A DNA stretch of 64,000 nucleotides from Spirochaetae bacterium HGW-Spirochaetae-2 (GTDB lineage: Bacteria > Spirochaetota > Spirochaetia > Sphaerochaetales > Sphaerochaetaceae), in NCBI GenBank assembly GCA_002839355.1, contig PGXW01000016.1, positions 1 through 64,000 on the forward strand. The letters run 5' to 3'. The notes below the pieces were generated by a model. It ran no database searches. It was not told the DNA's origin and was given only the letters and a program-made list of their open reading frames with translations. This document shows, piece after piece, positions 49,960 to 58,105 of this stretch. The position numbers were made by a program, and so were the translations under genes. The number at the start of each line of letters is the position of its first letter. Within the stretch, counting starts at the first letter, position 1.

Positions 49960-52326
49960 ATGCGGACGAATTATGAACGGGCAGTAGGGCTCCTGAAGGA
50001 AATGACCTTGGAAGAGAAGGTCGCCCAACTCTGTGCCGCTTGGCTGGAAATCTCGGAAGATGGCAGCTTCTCGGTAAAAGAAACGGCATTCCGGGCTGAT
50101 CGCCCCGCACATGACCGGGAAATGGTGTTGGGCAATGGCATTGGACAACTCACGCGACCATACGGCACACGTTCCCTTGCTCCCAGAAAGGTGGCACGGG
50201 GAATCAATGAGATCCAGCGGTATTTGACCGGTCGTACCCGTCTCGGTATTCCGGCGATGCTCCACGAGGAATGTCTTGCTGGAGCCATGGTCCAGGATGC
50301 GACGATATTTCCCTGCAGCCTCAACTATGGAGCCACCTGGGACACTTCGCTCATGTATCGGATCTCGCGGGCAATCGGGCGGGAGTTGACTTCACTTGGT
50401 ATCCACGAAGGGTTGGCCCCGGTCCTGGACGTCGCGCGGGATGCCCGCTGGGGACGATTGGAGGAAACGTTCGGTGAAGATCCGTATCTTGTAGGTTCAA
50501 TGGGTATTTCCTATGTCAAAGGTTTGCAGGGCCCCAACAGGTCTCCGATTTCGACGCTCAAGCATTTTGTCGGACACTCTTCGAGCGAAGGTGGAAGAAA
50601 CCATGCTCCCGTCCATATCGGACAGCGCGAATTGTCCAATACGTTTGCCCTGCCTTTCGAGATGGTGGTGAAGGCGGCTGCTCCGGGGGCAGTCATGCCG
50701 GCATACCATGATATTGATGGTGAACCCTGCTCATCCTCCCATTCGCTGATCACAGGATTGCTGAAGCGGACGTGGGGATTCGACGGCTTGGTGGTTGCCG
50801 ATTATGAAGCACCCATGCAACTGTTTGCTGATCACAAGGTAGCTCGCGACGTTTCCGAAGCGGCCGCACTTGCATTGAAGGCCGGGATGGATATGGAACT
50901 CCCCAGCAGTACGACCTTCAAGAAGGGTCTTTTTGAAGCTGTGGGGCGTGGCTTGATAGAAATTGCCGAGGTGGATGCCTCTGTGCTCAAGATCCTGCTG
51001 GAAAAATTCCGGTTGGGTTTGTTCGACCATCCGTTCATTGAAATCGATGCGATTGAACTCGGTTCACCCGCGAACCATGACCTGGCTGTCGAGGTAGCGG
51101 AGAAATCGATGGTGCTCCTGAAGAATTCCGGCGTGCTTCCATTGCCACAGGTAGGTTCGATCGCCTTGATAGGTCCTTTGGCGGACCACCCCTATGCCAT
51201 GCTCAGCGGGTATTCCGCTCCGGTACATCTGCAAGGTTCGAGCAATCCGGAGGACACGGTACCCGCACGGGCCTTGTCGATCAGGAAGGCGTTGGAAACG
51301 GTCCGGGGGAAAGCGACCATTATGTATGAACCGGGTTGTAAGATCTACGACTATTCGTTCAAGGACGCCGTGTATTTTCCTGGCGATGTAAGCGAGGACG
51401 AGCAGAATTCGCTCCAGTCGCCCAGTGAGGACACCAGTAATATCGCTTCCGCCGTAGCGTTGGCCAAAGAGGCGGATGTGGTTGTGGTTGTGGTTGTGGT
51501 TGGGGATCTTGTCGGGTTGTTCCAACATGGAACGGTCGGAGAAGGCTCCGACGTCTCCTCGCTTCGGTTGCCCGGCGTGCAACAACAATTGCTCGATGCG
51601 GTCTTGGAAACAGGGAAACCGGTTGTCGTTGTCTTGGTCAGCGGGCGACCGTACGAACTGGGAAAGGCTTTGGGTAGCGCTGATGCTATCTTGGCGACAT
51701 GGTTGCCTGGAGAGGGTGGTGGTGAAGCCACCGCGCGGATCCTATTCGGACTAGCGGTGCCGGGTGGGAAGACACCGCTCTCGTTTCCCAAGACTGCCGG
51801 GGCTATGCCACATTTCTACAATTACTCCTATAAGGCTCCTGGATTGCCGAAACAAAGACAATTCGATCCGGTGTTTCCCTTCGGTTTTGGGTTGAGCTAT
51901 ACCCGATTCTCGTACGGGGAGTGTTCTGTTGATGCCCTTACAGTGCCGAACGACGGTGTTGTGCGGATATCCGCCGTTATCGGGAATATTGGCAATTTCA
52001 CCGGTGATGAAGTTGTCCAACTCTACGTACACGACTGCCAGGCCTCGATTGTTCGGCCAGTCAAGGAGTTGAAGGGGTTCGCCCGTGTTTCTCTCGACCC
52101 GGGAACACGACGTCGGGTTGTATTCGCGTTGCCGGTGGATATGCTCTCGTTCATAGCCGATGGAACTACAAGGATAGTCGAACCGGGCTTCTTCGAGATC
52201 ATGATCGGCCGATCCTCCCGTGATATCGTCTGGTCACAAGAAGTGGAGGTGCTCGGTCCTAAACGGGTGCTTCCACGCGATTGGAGTTTCCAGACGGGTG
52301 TGGCAATCGAAGAGATTGTCGGGTGA
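49960..52326 (+). CDS. Glycoside hydrolase family 3 beta-glycosidase
   Basis: A protein of 788 residues, cytoplasmic (no signal peptide). The (beta/alpha)8 domain has MLHEECLAG, LAPVLDVARDARWGRLEETF and GEDPYLVG; TLKHFVGHSS follows. GLVVADYEA carries the nucleophile Asp281. The second domain has VLLKNSGVLPLP, and a fibronectin III-like domain ends the protein (YTRFSYGECSVDALT onward). The likely role is release of glucose or xylose from imported beta-glycosides. A (GTGGTT)4 repeat makes eight consecutive valines at 507-514. ATGs other than 49960 are not needed. Confidence 0.88.
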   Translation: MRTNYERAVGLLKEMTLEEKVAQLCAAWLEISEDGSFSVKETAFRADRPAHDREMVLGNGIGQLTRPYGTRSLAPRKVARGINEIQRYLTGRTRLGIPAMLHEECLAGAMVQDATIFPCSLNYGATWDTSLMYRISRAIGRELTSLGIHEGLAPVLDVARDARWGRLEETFGEDPYLVGSMGISYVKGLQGPNRSPISTLKHFVGHSSSEGGRNHAPVHIGQRELSNTFALPFEMVVKAAAPGAVMPAYHDIDGEPCSSSHSLITGLLKRTWGFDGLVVADYEAPMQLFADHKVARDVSEAAALALKAGMDMELPSSTTFKKGLFEAVGRGLIEIAEVDASVLKILLEKFRLGLFDHPFIEIDAIELGSPANHDLAVEVAEKSMVLLKNSGVLPLPQVGSIALIGPLADHPYAMLSGYSAPVHLQGSSNPEDTVPARALSIRKALETVRGKATIMYEPGCKIYDYSFKDAVYFPGDVSEDEQNSLQSPSEDTSNIASAVALAKEADVVVVVVVVGDLVGLFQHGTVGEGSDVSSLRLPGVQQQLLDAVLETGKPVVVVLVSGRPYELGKALGSADAILATWLPGEGGGEATARILFGLAVPGGKTPLSFPKTAGAMPHFYNYSYKAPGLPKQRQFDPVFPFGFGLSYTRFSYGECSVDALTVPNDGVVRISAVIGNIGNFTGDEVVQLYVHDCQASIVRPVKELKGFARVSLDPGTRRRVVFALPVDMLSFIADGTTRIVEPGFFEIMIGRSSRDIVWSQEVEVLGPKRVLPRDWSFQTGVAIEEIVG
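51478..51501 (+). repeat. In-frame hexanucleotide repeat (GTGGTT)4 in the GH3 gene
   Basis: Four exact copies of GTGGTT encode Val507-Val514 in a buried strand before GDLVGLFQHGTVGEG. GH3 relatives usually have about five or six hydrophobic residues at this strand. Slipped-strand gain or loss of one unit would change two valines without shifting the frame. Confidence 0.7.
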
Positions 52327-52347
52327 ATGGGTATGCCAGGAGCGTAG

Positions 52348-52376
52348 TTGACATATCTTGCTGTAAATTATATAGT
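52348..52376 (+). promoter_or_regulatory. Sigma-70 promoter of the peroxidase-ohrR operon
   Basis: TTGACA (52348-52353) and TATAGT (52371-52376) are separated by 17 bases, a near-consensus promoter. The transcript would start near 52383, giving a 31-base leader before the ATG at 52414. The -10 and start point lie inside the palindrome at 52364-52391. Confidence 0.7.
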
Positions 52377-52391
52377 GCACAATATAATTTA
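52364..52391. promoter_or_regulatory. 28-bp palindromic operator (OhrR/MarR type)
   Basis: TAAATTATAT (52364-52373) mirrors ATATAATTTA (52382-52391) perfectly, and the centre AGTGCACA adds GTGCAC; only one position in the whole 28 bp is asymmetric. It covers the -10 element and transcript start, so bound protein would block RNA polymerase. AT-rich dyads of this size are typical for OhrR-type MarR proteins, and such a gene is second in the operon. Confidence 0.7.
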
Positions 52392-52413
52392 GAACAATAC
52401 AAATGAGGTGCAT

Positions 52414-52893
52414 ATGGCTACGACTATCTATGATTTCCATGCGAAGACCAATTCCGGAAAGGACTTTTCCTTCGAGACCTTGAAAGGGCGACCGATCCTG
52501 GTGGTGAACACCGCAAGCAAATGTGGTTTCACTCCCCAATACGAGGGACTGGAGGAACTGTATCGCGAATATGGACCGAAGGGATTGGAGATAGTGGCGT
52601 TTCCATGCGATCAGTTTGCCCATCAGGAACCGGGTGACGATGCGGCGATAGAGCAATTCTGCAAGGTCAACTATGGTGTGACGTTCCCGATCATGTCGAA
52701 GATCGAAGTGAATGGGGAGTCTGCCCATCCGTTGTATGTCTGGTTGAAGAACCAGGCTTCCGGTGTTCTGGGTAACGGCATAAAGTGGAATTTCACCAAG
52801 TTCCTGGTTGCCAAGGACGGAGAGGCTGTAACCAGGTTCGCCCCGACGGTGGAACCCAAGGATATGCGCAAGGATATCGAGCGGGTGCTGTGA
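52414..52893 (+). CDS. Glutathione peroxidase-family peroxidase
   Basis: A protein of 159 residues. NTASKCGFTPQY contains the peroxidatic Cys37; AFPCDQFAHQEPG supplies Gln and a second Cys; KWNFTKFLV supplies Trp/Asn. These are the residues of the monomeric, Cys-based bacterial Gpx (BtuE-like), which usually takes electrons from thioredoxin and reduces lipid or organic peroxides. GAGGTG precedes the ATG, which is chosen over GTG at 52408. Its stop overlaps the next start (TGATG). Regulated by the palindrome upstream (inference). Confidence 0.88.
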   Translation: MATTIYDFHAKTNSGKDFSFETLKGRPILVVNTASKCGFTPQYEGLEELYREYGPKGLEIVAFPCDQFAHQEPGDDAAIEQFCKVNYGVTFPIMSKIEVNGESAHPLYVWLKNQASGVLGNGIKWNFTKFLVAKDGEAVTRFAPTVEPKDMRKDIERVL

Positions 52894-53363
52894 TGGATAC
52901 CGCCCCGTTGTTGTTGGAGAACCAGATTTGTTTCCGCGTGTATTCGCTTGAGAAGTCCATTATGGCTGCATACAAACCTATCTTGCGGGCCCTTGGCCTG
53001 ACCTATCCGCAATACCTGGTCATGCTGGTGTTGTGGGAAAAGGGAGAATCCACAATCGGCGGCTTGTGCGAGTCGTTGGGTCTCGATACCGGCACGGTTT
53101 CACCGCTGGTGAAGCGGATGGAGAAGAGTGGCCTGGTGGAAAGGCATAGGCAACCTGCCGATGAACGGACAGTGGTGGTTGTCTTGACCGAAAAGGGGAG
53201 CCGACTACGACAGGAGGCAGTGCAGGTCCCGCACATGATAGGGAACTGCCTGTTCGGCAGCGCCGGCGGGTTTGATCTTGTCTCGTACAACCGCTTGCGG
53301 ACCGCACTGGACGAGGCCTTGCAAGCATTGCAGGCACATGCGGGCCTGGATTTGGAAACTTGA
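52893..53363 (+). CDS. ohrR: OhrR-type MarR-family peroxide-sensing repressor
   Basis: A protein of 156 residues. LLENQICFRVYSLEKSI has Cys13 at the position of the OhrR reactive cysteine; AYKPILRALGLTYPQYLVML is the OhrR signature; LGLDTGTVSPLVKRMEKSGL is the recognition helix region and ERHRQPADERTVVVVLTEKG the wing. Oxidation of the cysteine by organic hydroperoxides should release it from DNA. Being cotranscribed with the peroxidase behind a 28-bp dyad, it is very probably autoregulatory. The tail from about residue 105 (HMIGNCLFGSAG) contains another Cys that could pair with Cys13. Confidence 0.85.
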   Translation: MDTAPLLLENQICFRVYSLEKSIMAAYKPILRALGLTYPQYLVMLVLWEKGESTIGGLCESLGLDTGTVSPLVKRMEKSGLVERHRQPADERTVVVVLTEKGSRLRQEAVQVPHMIGNCLFGSAGGFDLVSYNRLRTALDEALQALQAHAGLDLET

Positions 53364-53457
53364 TCAGGATTACAGTACGTTTCATCCCTTTTCGGGTATC
53401 TGGACAGACATACTGACGGATACGGTATATTACCAATTCCAAAACAGTATCACCATG

Positions 53458-53466
53458 TGGTATGCT
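53458..53466 (+). promoter_or_regulatory. Candidate extended -10 promoter of an outer-membrane gene
   Basis: TGG-TATGCT reads as an extended -10 element with transcript start near 53473, 27 bases before the ATG at 53500. It resembles TGG-TACTAT before the other outer-membrane gene (33830-33838). The -35 is weak (TTCCAA). Confidence 0.3.
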
Positions 53467-53499
53467 GATAACCTGTAAAGACAAGAAAGGAGATGCAGC

Positions 53500-54360
53500 A
53501 TGAAAATTGCCAGACAACTGTTCGTGACACTCATATTGGTATCGTTCGCAACTGTGGGTCTTTTTGCCGCGGAAAGCGAAATGTCGGGGAACTTGAAGCT
53601 TATCGCAAGCACGGCTCCCGAATTCAAGGTAGAAGCCGGTTATACAGTCAAGATCCCCTTCCTCCAGGGGGAGGGACCGTTGTTTAGTGGGAACAATGTG
53701 AAACTCAAAGGACTCATGGGGCTTTCTCCTGTTGCCGCGACCTTGTCGGTCGATGCGGTGTTGACACCCGTGGCGGTCATGGAGCTCTCTGTGGGTGGAG
53801 CCATGGGAACCGGATGGGATTTCCCGCTCATGGATACCGAAGGCCTTCGGGTGGGAGACGGAATCGCTGATTCCACGTCGGCTTCCATGGAAGGAATCTA
53901 CTACAAGGGTCGGGCCGGAGTCGCGTTGCAGTTCGACACGGCTGCCATTTGGCCGGGTGAGTGGAAAAGTGTGGTCATGCGGACCTATCACGAGGTGAAT
54001 TACCAAGGATATTCCGATGCTCCAGGGACAGGGTTTGCCTGGGAATACGAGACCAATGGTTTGCGCCAAAACGGTTTGAACTACAAGGGAGAATATCTGG
54101 TCGGCTACCAGATGCCGCTCATGGTCAATACCGTGGCGATCATGCTGGAGACCTATCTGGACAATATCGGAACCGAATTCGAGGTTACGCCCATGACGTT
54201 CGACCTTGGTCTGGTCGCCAACGTGAAGTTCTCCGACCGCTTGAATCTCACCATCATACCCCAGCTGACAACAAGATATACGGATGCGGATACTCGCTTG
54301 GTAACTCACGGTGACATCAAGTTCAAACGTGTCGCGGCCATGTTGAATTACGCTTTGTAA
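53500..54360 (+). CDS. Predicted outer-membrane or secreted beta-rich protein
   Basis: A protein of 286 residues behind AAAGGAG. The signal peptide MKIARQLFVTLILVSFATVG ends LFAAESEM. The mature part alternates short hydrophobic strands and polar turns (VAATLSVDAVLTPVAVMELSVG, FDLGLVANVKFSDRLNLTII) and ends RVAAMLNYAL, again a C-terminal aromatic/hydrophobic strand. It is a probable barrel that I do not recognise. It is monocistronic, with a terminator downstream. Confidence 0.55.
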   Translation: MKIARQLFVTLILVSFATVGLFAAESEMSGNLKLIASTAPEFKVEAGYTVKIPFLQGEGPLFSGNNVKLKGLMGLSPVAATLSVDAVLTPVAVMELSVGGAMGTGWDFPLMDTEGLRVGDGIADSTSASMEGIYYKGRAGVALQFDTAAIWPGEWKSVVMRTYHEVNYQGYSDAPGTGFAWEYETNGLRQNGLNYKGEYLVGYQMPLMVNTVAIMLETYLDNIGTEFEVTPMTFDLGLVANVKFSDRLNLTIIPQLTTRYTDADTRLVTHGDIKFKRVAAMLNYAL

Positions 54361-54387
54361 TGCTACAAGAGCACCAGTTCACGTGGA

Positions 54388-54448
54388 AACCGGATACTGT
54401 GTCGGGAGGGCAACCTTGCTGGGCACGGAATCCGGTTCTCTTTTTTTT
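54388..54448 (+). terminator. Rho-independent terminator after the outer-membrane gene
   Basis: AACCGGAT (54388-54395) pairs with ATCCGGTT (54430-54437); the 34-base loop contains additional partial pairing. Eight T residues follow at 54441-54448. Confidence 0.6.
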
Positions 54449-54587
54449 CTAGGGGTCGGAAATCCTGGGGGTGGTTGTACAAATTTTGCATATGCTCTAA
54501 GATTGTATGGAAAATTCATGATATCGATGATTTAGTTATAAAAAATTTGCGATATGATAATATTATAGCTAATGTAGGGAGACCAAT

Positions 54588-55835
54588 ATGGACAATAGTG
54601 CACCCGATTTCTCGTGGGTTATCCGGGACCATGGAAAGAAGAATCTAACCGTTGCGAAAGAGATGTTCCCTATTGAAGTCGCCAGGATCGCACGACGGTT
54701 CCACCGGCAGATTCCCGGATACCAGATGAGTCCATTGGTGTCGCTACCGAATCTGGCGGCTATGTTCGGGGTCGGAGGTATTTGGGTCAAGGACGAAGCT
54801 TCCCGCCTGGAGCTCAACAGCTTCAAGGTTCTCGGAGGGTCGTTCGCTCTGTATCGATTTATCCAGGAACGGCTGGGGATATCGGATAAGGATATGACCT
54901 ACAAGTATCTTATCTCGGCTGAAGTCAGGGAGAAATTGGGTGATATCACCTTTGCCAGTGCCACCGACGGCAACCATGGCCGAGGAATCGCTTGGGCAGC
55001 CCAGAAGCTCGGGCACAAGTGTGTCATATACGTCCACTCGGAAACGAGCAGGCGCCGTATCGATGCGATCCGCAGTTATGGAGCGACCGTAAAGATCATT
55101 ACGGGCAATTACGATGACGCGGTTCGCCAGATTGTTGTCGATGCCAAGAAGTTCGGCTGGGAAATTATCAGCGATACGAGTTGGGAAGGATACACACAGG
55201 TCCCCACATGGATCATGCAAGGGTATACGACCATGATGGCGGAGATCCAGGAACAGTTCAGCGGACAGGGAATCGTACGGCCTACCCATGTGTTCGTGCA
55301 AGCTGGGGTAGGGGCTTTGGCGGCCTCCGTGATCGGATACTATCAAAGTCTCTGTGGCGATCGCGCTCCCAAGTGTATCGTCGTCGAACCAGACAAGGCT
55401 GCGTGCCTATTTGCGAGCGCTACGGCGAACGACGGGACACCGCATCATGTCGATGGTACCTTGGATACCATCATGGCCGGTCTCGCGTGTGGAGAGCCAA
55501 GCGAAATCGCTTGGAATGTATTGAAGGATACGGTCGATGCCTTCGTCTCCGTTCCGGATTATACGGCGGCCCACGGCATGCGGGTCTACGCAACACCCTT
55601 GAAGGGAGATCCGTTCATTGTCAGTGGTGAGAGTGGGGCGGTGACACTCGGTGCCTTGCTGTCGATCTTAAAGCAGAATGGTGCACAACAGTTGCGGGAA
55701 TTCCTTAAAATGGATGAAGATAGCCAAATACTTCTTATCAATACCGAAGGGAATACCGATCCTGTCCTGTTCCGACAGATTATCTGGGCAGGCAGCAATC
55801 CTGTTCCCAAGGAATACTGGTTCGATAGGGAATAG
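54588..55835 (+). CDS. dpaL: Diaminopropionate ammonia-lyase
   Basis: A PLP fold type II enzyme of 415 residues, the usual family length. It converts 2,3-diaminopropionate to pyruvate and two ammonia. RLELNSFKVLGGSFALYRF carries the PLP Lys80, TDGNHGRGIAW the phosphate-contacting block, and SDTSWEGYTQVPTWIMQGY is specific to DpaL/YgeX rather than threonine dehydratase. TAGGGAGA precedes the ATG. The 130 bases upstream are very AT-rich (TATGATAATATTATAG near 54553-54568) and probably hold the promoter. No partner catabolic gene is adjacent. Confidence 0.9.
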   Translation: MDNSAPDFSWVIRDHGKKNLTVAKEMFPIEVARIARRFHRQIPGYQMSPLVSLPNLAAMFGVGGIWVKDEASRLELNSFKVLGGSFALYRFIQERLGISDKDMTYKYLISAEVREKLGDITFASATDGNHGRGIAWAAQKLGHKCVIYVHSETSRRRIDAIRSYGATVKIITGNYDDAVRQIVVDAKKFGWEIISDTSWEGYTQVPTWIMQGYTTMMAEIQEQFSGQGIVRPTHVFVQAGVGALAASVIGYYQSLCGDRAPKCIVVEPDKAACLFASATANDGTPHHVDGTLDTIMAGLACGEPSEIAWNVLKDTVDAFVSVPDYTAAHGMRVYATPLKGDPFIVSGESGAVTLGALLSILKQNGAQQLREFLKMDEDSQILLINTEGNTDPVLFRQIIWAGSNPVPKEYWFDRE

Positions 55836-55900
55836 CCAACTCCATGTAATCACCATGTACATTTCATATCAGATACAAGCAGAGACAGTATTCATTATCC

Positions 55901-57184
55901 ATGATCAAAAAGAGAACAATACTGATACTGCTTGTATGCATGTGTATCCTTGTCCCGATTGGCGCAGAAATTCTGCCTCTGGATCGGGCAGTTTCGCTGG
56001 CAATGGAAAATGTCTTGGCGATCCGTTCAGCCGAGTTGACGAAGACGAAAGCATTGCAAGTCGCTGAAACCAATGAATTGCTTCCATCCTTAGGTGTTTC
56101 CTATTCCTTCAATCAAGATATCGATCCTGCACAGGCAACCTTTGGAGATTCCACGCATACCGCGAAGATTGCCTTGAACTGGTCACTTTCGGGATCTTCC
56201 CTTCTACAGAAGAAGGAGAAGGCCATCTCCAAGTCCTCGGCACAGTTTTCCTACGACTCGACTGTCGATGAAATCATATCGGGTATAACCACCCAGTACT
56301 GGAACCTTGCCGCTTCCCGTTTGTCGGTAGAGAGTGCCAGCACAAATCATGAGGCGGCCGAGGAATCGTACAACCAGGTATTGGAATTATATGAGGCTTC
56401 CCGTGCCACCAGCCTACAATTGGCGCAAGCCAAAATGTATCTCCGTGAAACGGAACTAGATTTGAAGCAAATCAAGGACGAGTATGAACAGGCTAAACTG
56501 AACTTCCTGGAAAATTTGGGACTATCGTCCGATTATGGATTTGAATTGGAGGAGATGCCGGTACCACAACCCTTGAAAAATGAAATGGCAGAAGAACTGG
56601 TTGCTGAGAACCTTACCGGTACCACTGCTGTCCAACAAGCCTTCAATTCCCTTGAAGTTGCTGTTATCCAGAGGAAGGCCGCGATCCTTGATGCAAGGAT
56701 ACCACAAATCTCAACATCCCTTGGGTATTCCTTCCTGCAGAACGGCAGCAATCTCAGTTCACAACCTGTACAATTGTCGGTTGCGATATCAATACCGTTG
56801 GATAGCTACCTCCCTACCAGTTCAACCAATAGTGCCATCAAGAATACCGCGATTGGGATAGCGCAGGCAGAATTGGGTATACAAATGGTGAAACAAGAGC
56901 TGCAACGGGAAATTCGGAACATTCTTACTACCATTGGAAACACCTACCTCCTGTATCAAAGTCAACAAGAATATCTGGATATGGCCAGGGAGACGCTCGG
57001 TTTGACTACCGAAGCATACGAAGTCGGGTTGTCCACTCTTGCCGATTACAATGCAGCCAAGAGGGATGCCTACCAGGCTGAAATTTCCCTTGTGGCTCGA
57101 GCTTTGGATTATCTACTTGCATGCTATGATCTGGCGGACTTGCTGGATATCACCTATGAGACAGTAATGAGGTCCCTTATATGA
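55901..57184 (+). CDS. TolC-family outer-membrane efflux protein
   Basis: A protein of 427 residues with a signal peptide MIKKRTILILLVCMCILVPI ending GAEILP. Two OEP repeats of long amphipathic helices are visible: LDRAVSLAMENVLAIRSAEL, then QVLELYEASRATSLQLAQAK, and in the second repeat TTEAYEVGLSTLADYNAAKR. It forms the outer-membrane duct for the pump encoded next. It has no convincing ribosome site. ATGA overlap with the adaptor gene shows coupling. Confidence 0.85.
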   Translation: MIKKRTILILLVCMCILVPIGAEILPLDRAVSLAMENVLAIRSAELTKTKALQVAETNELLPSLGVSYSFNQDIDPAQATFGDSTHTAKIALNWSLSGSSLLQKKEKAISKSSAQFSYDSTVDEIISGITTQYWNLAASRLSVESASTNHEAAEESYNQVLELYEASRATSLQLAQAKMYLRETELDLKQIKDEYEQAKLNFLENLGLSSDYGFELEEMPVPQPLKNEMAEELVAENLTGTTAVQQAFNSLEVAVIQRKAAILDARIPQISTSLGYSFLQNGSNLSSQPVQLSVAISIPLDSYLPTSSTNSAIKNTAIGIAQAELGIQMVKQELQREIRNILTTIGNTYLLYQSQQEYLDMARETLGLTTEAYEVGLSTLADYNAAKRDAYQAEISLVARALDYLLACYDLADLLDITYETVMRSLI

Positions 57185-58095
57185 AATTTGAAAGATTTGT
57201 CACCATCCTTCTCCTCATCGTAATCCTGTTTGTCGCCTATTCGTTGGTTCAGAATACCAAATCTTCCAGGGAAGTCGGAAAACCGATAGTTCCCAATAGT
57301 CAACAAGATCCGACAGATGCGGCAATCAATGTACGGGTGCAGGTGATGGAACCGACAACCTTTGTCAAGACTACCGATATCACCGGAGAATTGGTACGGA
57401 AGGATGATTCCAAGAGTCTGTATTCAGACGTGACCGGCAAGATAACCGCAATTGTAACCAAACGGGGAGATACAGTAGCCGCTGGGGACGTGGTTGCATA
57501 TGTGAACCCATCGACACCTGGCGCTGTCTATAGGGAACGTGCAGTGACCGCTACGACTGGTGGAGTGATCCAATCGGTCGATACCTATACGGGACATTGG
57601 ATTACGGCAGATACCACACTGTTGTTCACTATCGCCGACCCTTCGGATCTTGTTCTTGAGGTCAAGTTGCCTGAACGGTATATCTCCATGGTCTCGGTGG
57701 GGGTTCCTGCTACTTTCACTACCGTGGCATGGCCCGATGAACCATTTTCGGCCGAGGTGACGTATATTTCATCTTCAGTCGATCCGTTGAGCAGAACAGT
57801 AGAAATTGAACTTGGTATTGAACCGGATGATCGGTTGAAAAGCGGCATGTTCGTTTCGGTCAAGCTATTGACGGGAGTGTTTGAACAGGTTCTGGTAGTG
57901 GAGAAGGAAGCGATATCCTCTTATCTTGGTGAAAAAGCAGTATTCACCATCAAAGGGGGGGAGGCGAGGAGAACACTTGTAACCACCGGTTCGGAGTCTG
58001 ATAGCCAAGCGATTGTGACATCTGGCTTGGAAGTGGGAGATCAGGTCGTAATTGCCGGTTCAGTTGTCGAAGGCAGCACCGTACACATACTCTAG
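57181..58095 (+). CDS. RND-pump periplasmic adaptor lacking the coiled-coil hairpin (BesA-like)
   Basis: A protein of 304 residues anchored by an N-terminal helix (about 6-22). The two lipoyl half-motifs SLYSDVTGKITAIVTKRGDT and TATTGGVIQSVDTYTGHWIT are separated by only about 30 residues (YVNPSTPGAVYRERAV), so the alpha-helical hairpin of AcrA-type adaptors is missing. Beta-barrel (LEVKLPERYISMVSVGVPAT) and membrane-proximal domains follow. Absence of the hairpin is known in Borrelia BesA and supports a spirochaete origin. It overlaps the TolC gene and precedes the pump by 10 bp. Confidence 0.85.
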   Translation: MKFERFVTILLLIVILFVAYSLVQNTKSSREVGKPIVPNSQQDPTDAAINVRVQVMEPTTFVKTTDITGELVRKDDSKSLYSDVTGKITAIVTKRGDTVAAGDVVAYVNPSTPGAVYRERAVTATTGGVIQSVDTYTGHWITADTTLLFTIADPSDLVLEVKLPERYISMVSVGVPATFTTVAWPDEPFSAEVTYISSSVDPLSRTVEIELGIEPDDRLKSGMFVSVKLLTGVFEQVLVVEKEAISSYLGEKAVFTIKGGEARRTLVTTGSESDSQAIVTSGLEVGDQVVIAGSVVEGSTVHIL

Positions 58096-58105
58096 GGGGA
58101 TATCG

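Noticed and set aside
51478-51501. Tandem GTGGTT repeat as a CRISPR-like or regulatory array
   Set aside because: Unit of 6 bases without spacers, fully inside the GH3 coding frame; a coding microsatellite.
53020-54309. Minus-strand open frame of 429 codons
   Set aside because: It spans ohrR, an intergenic region with a promoter and the outer-membrane gene; translation has no recognisable domain.
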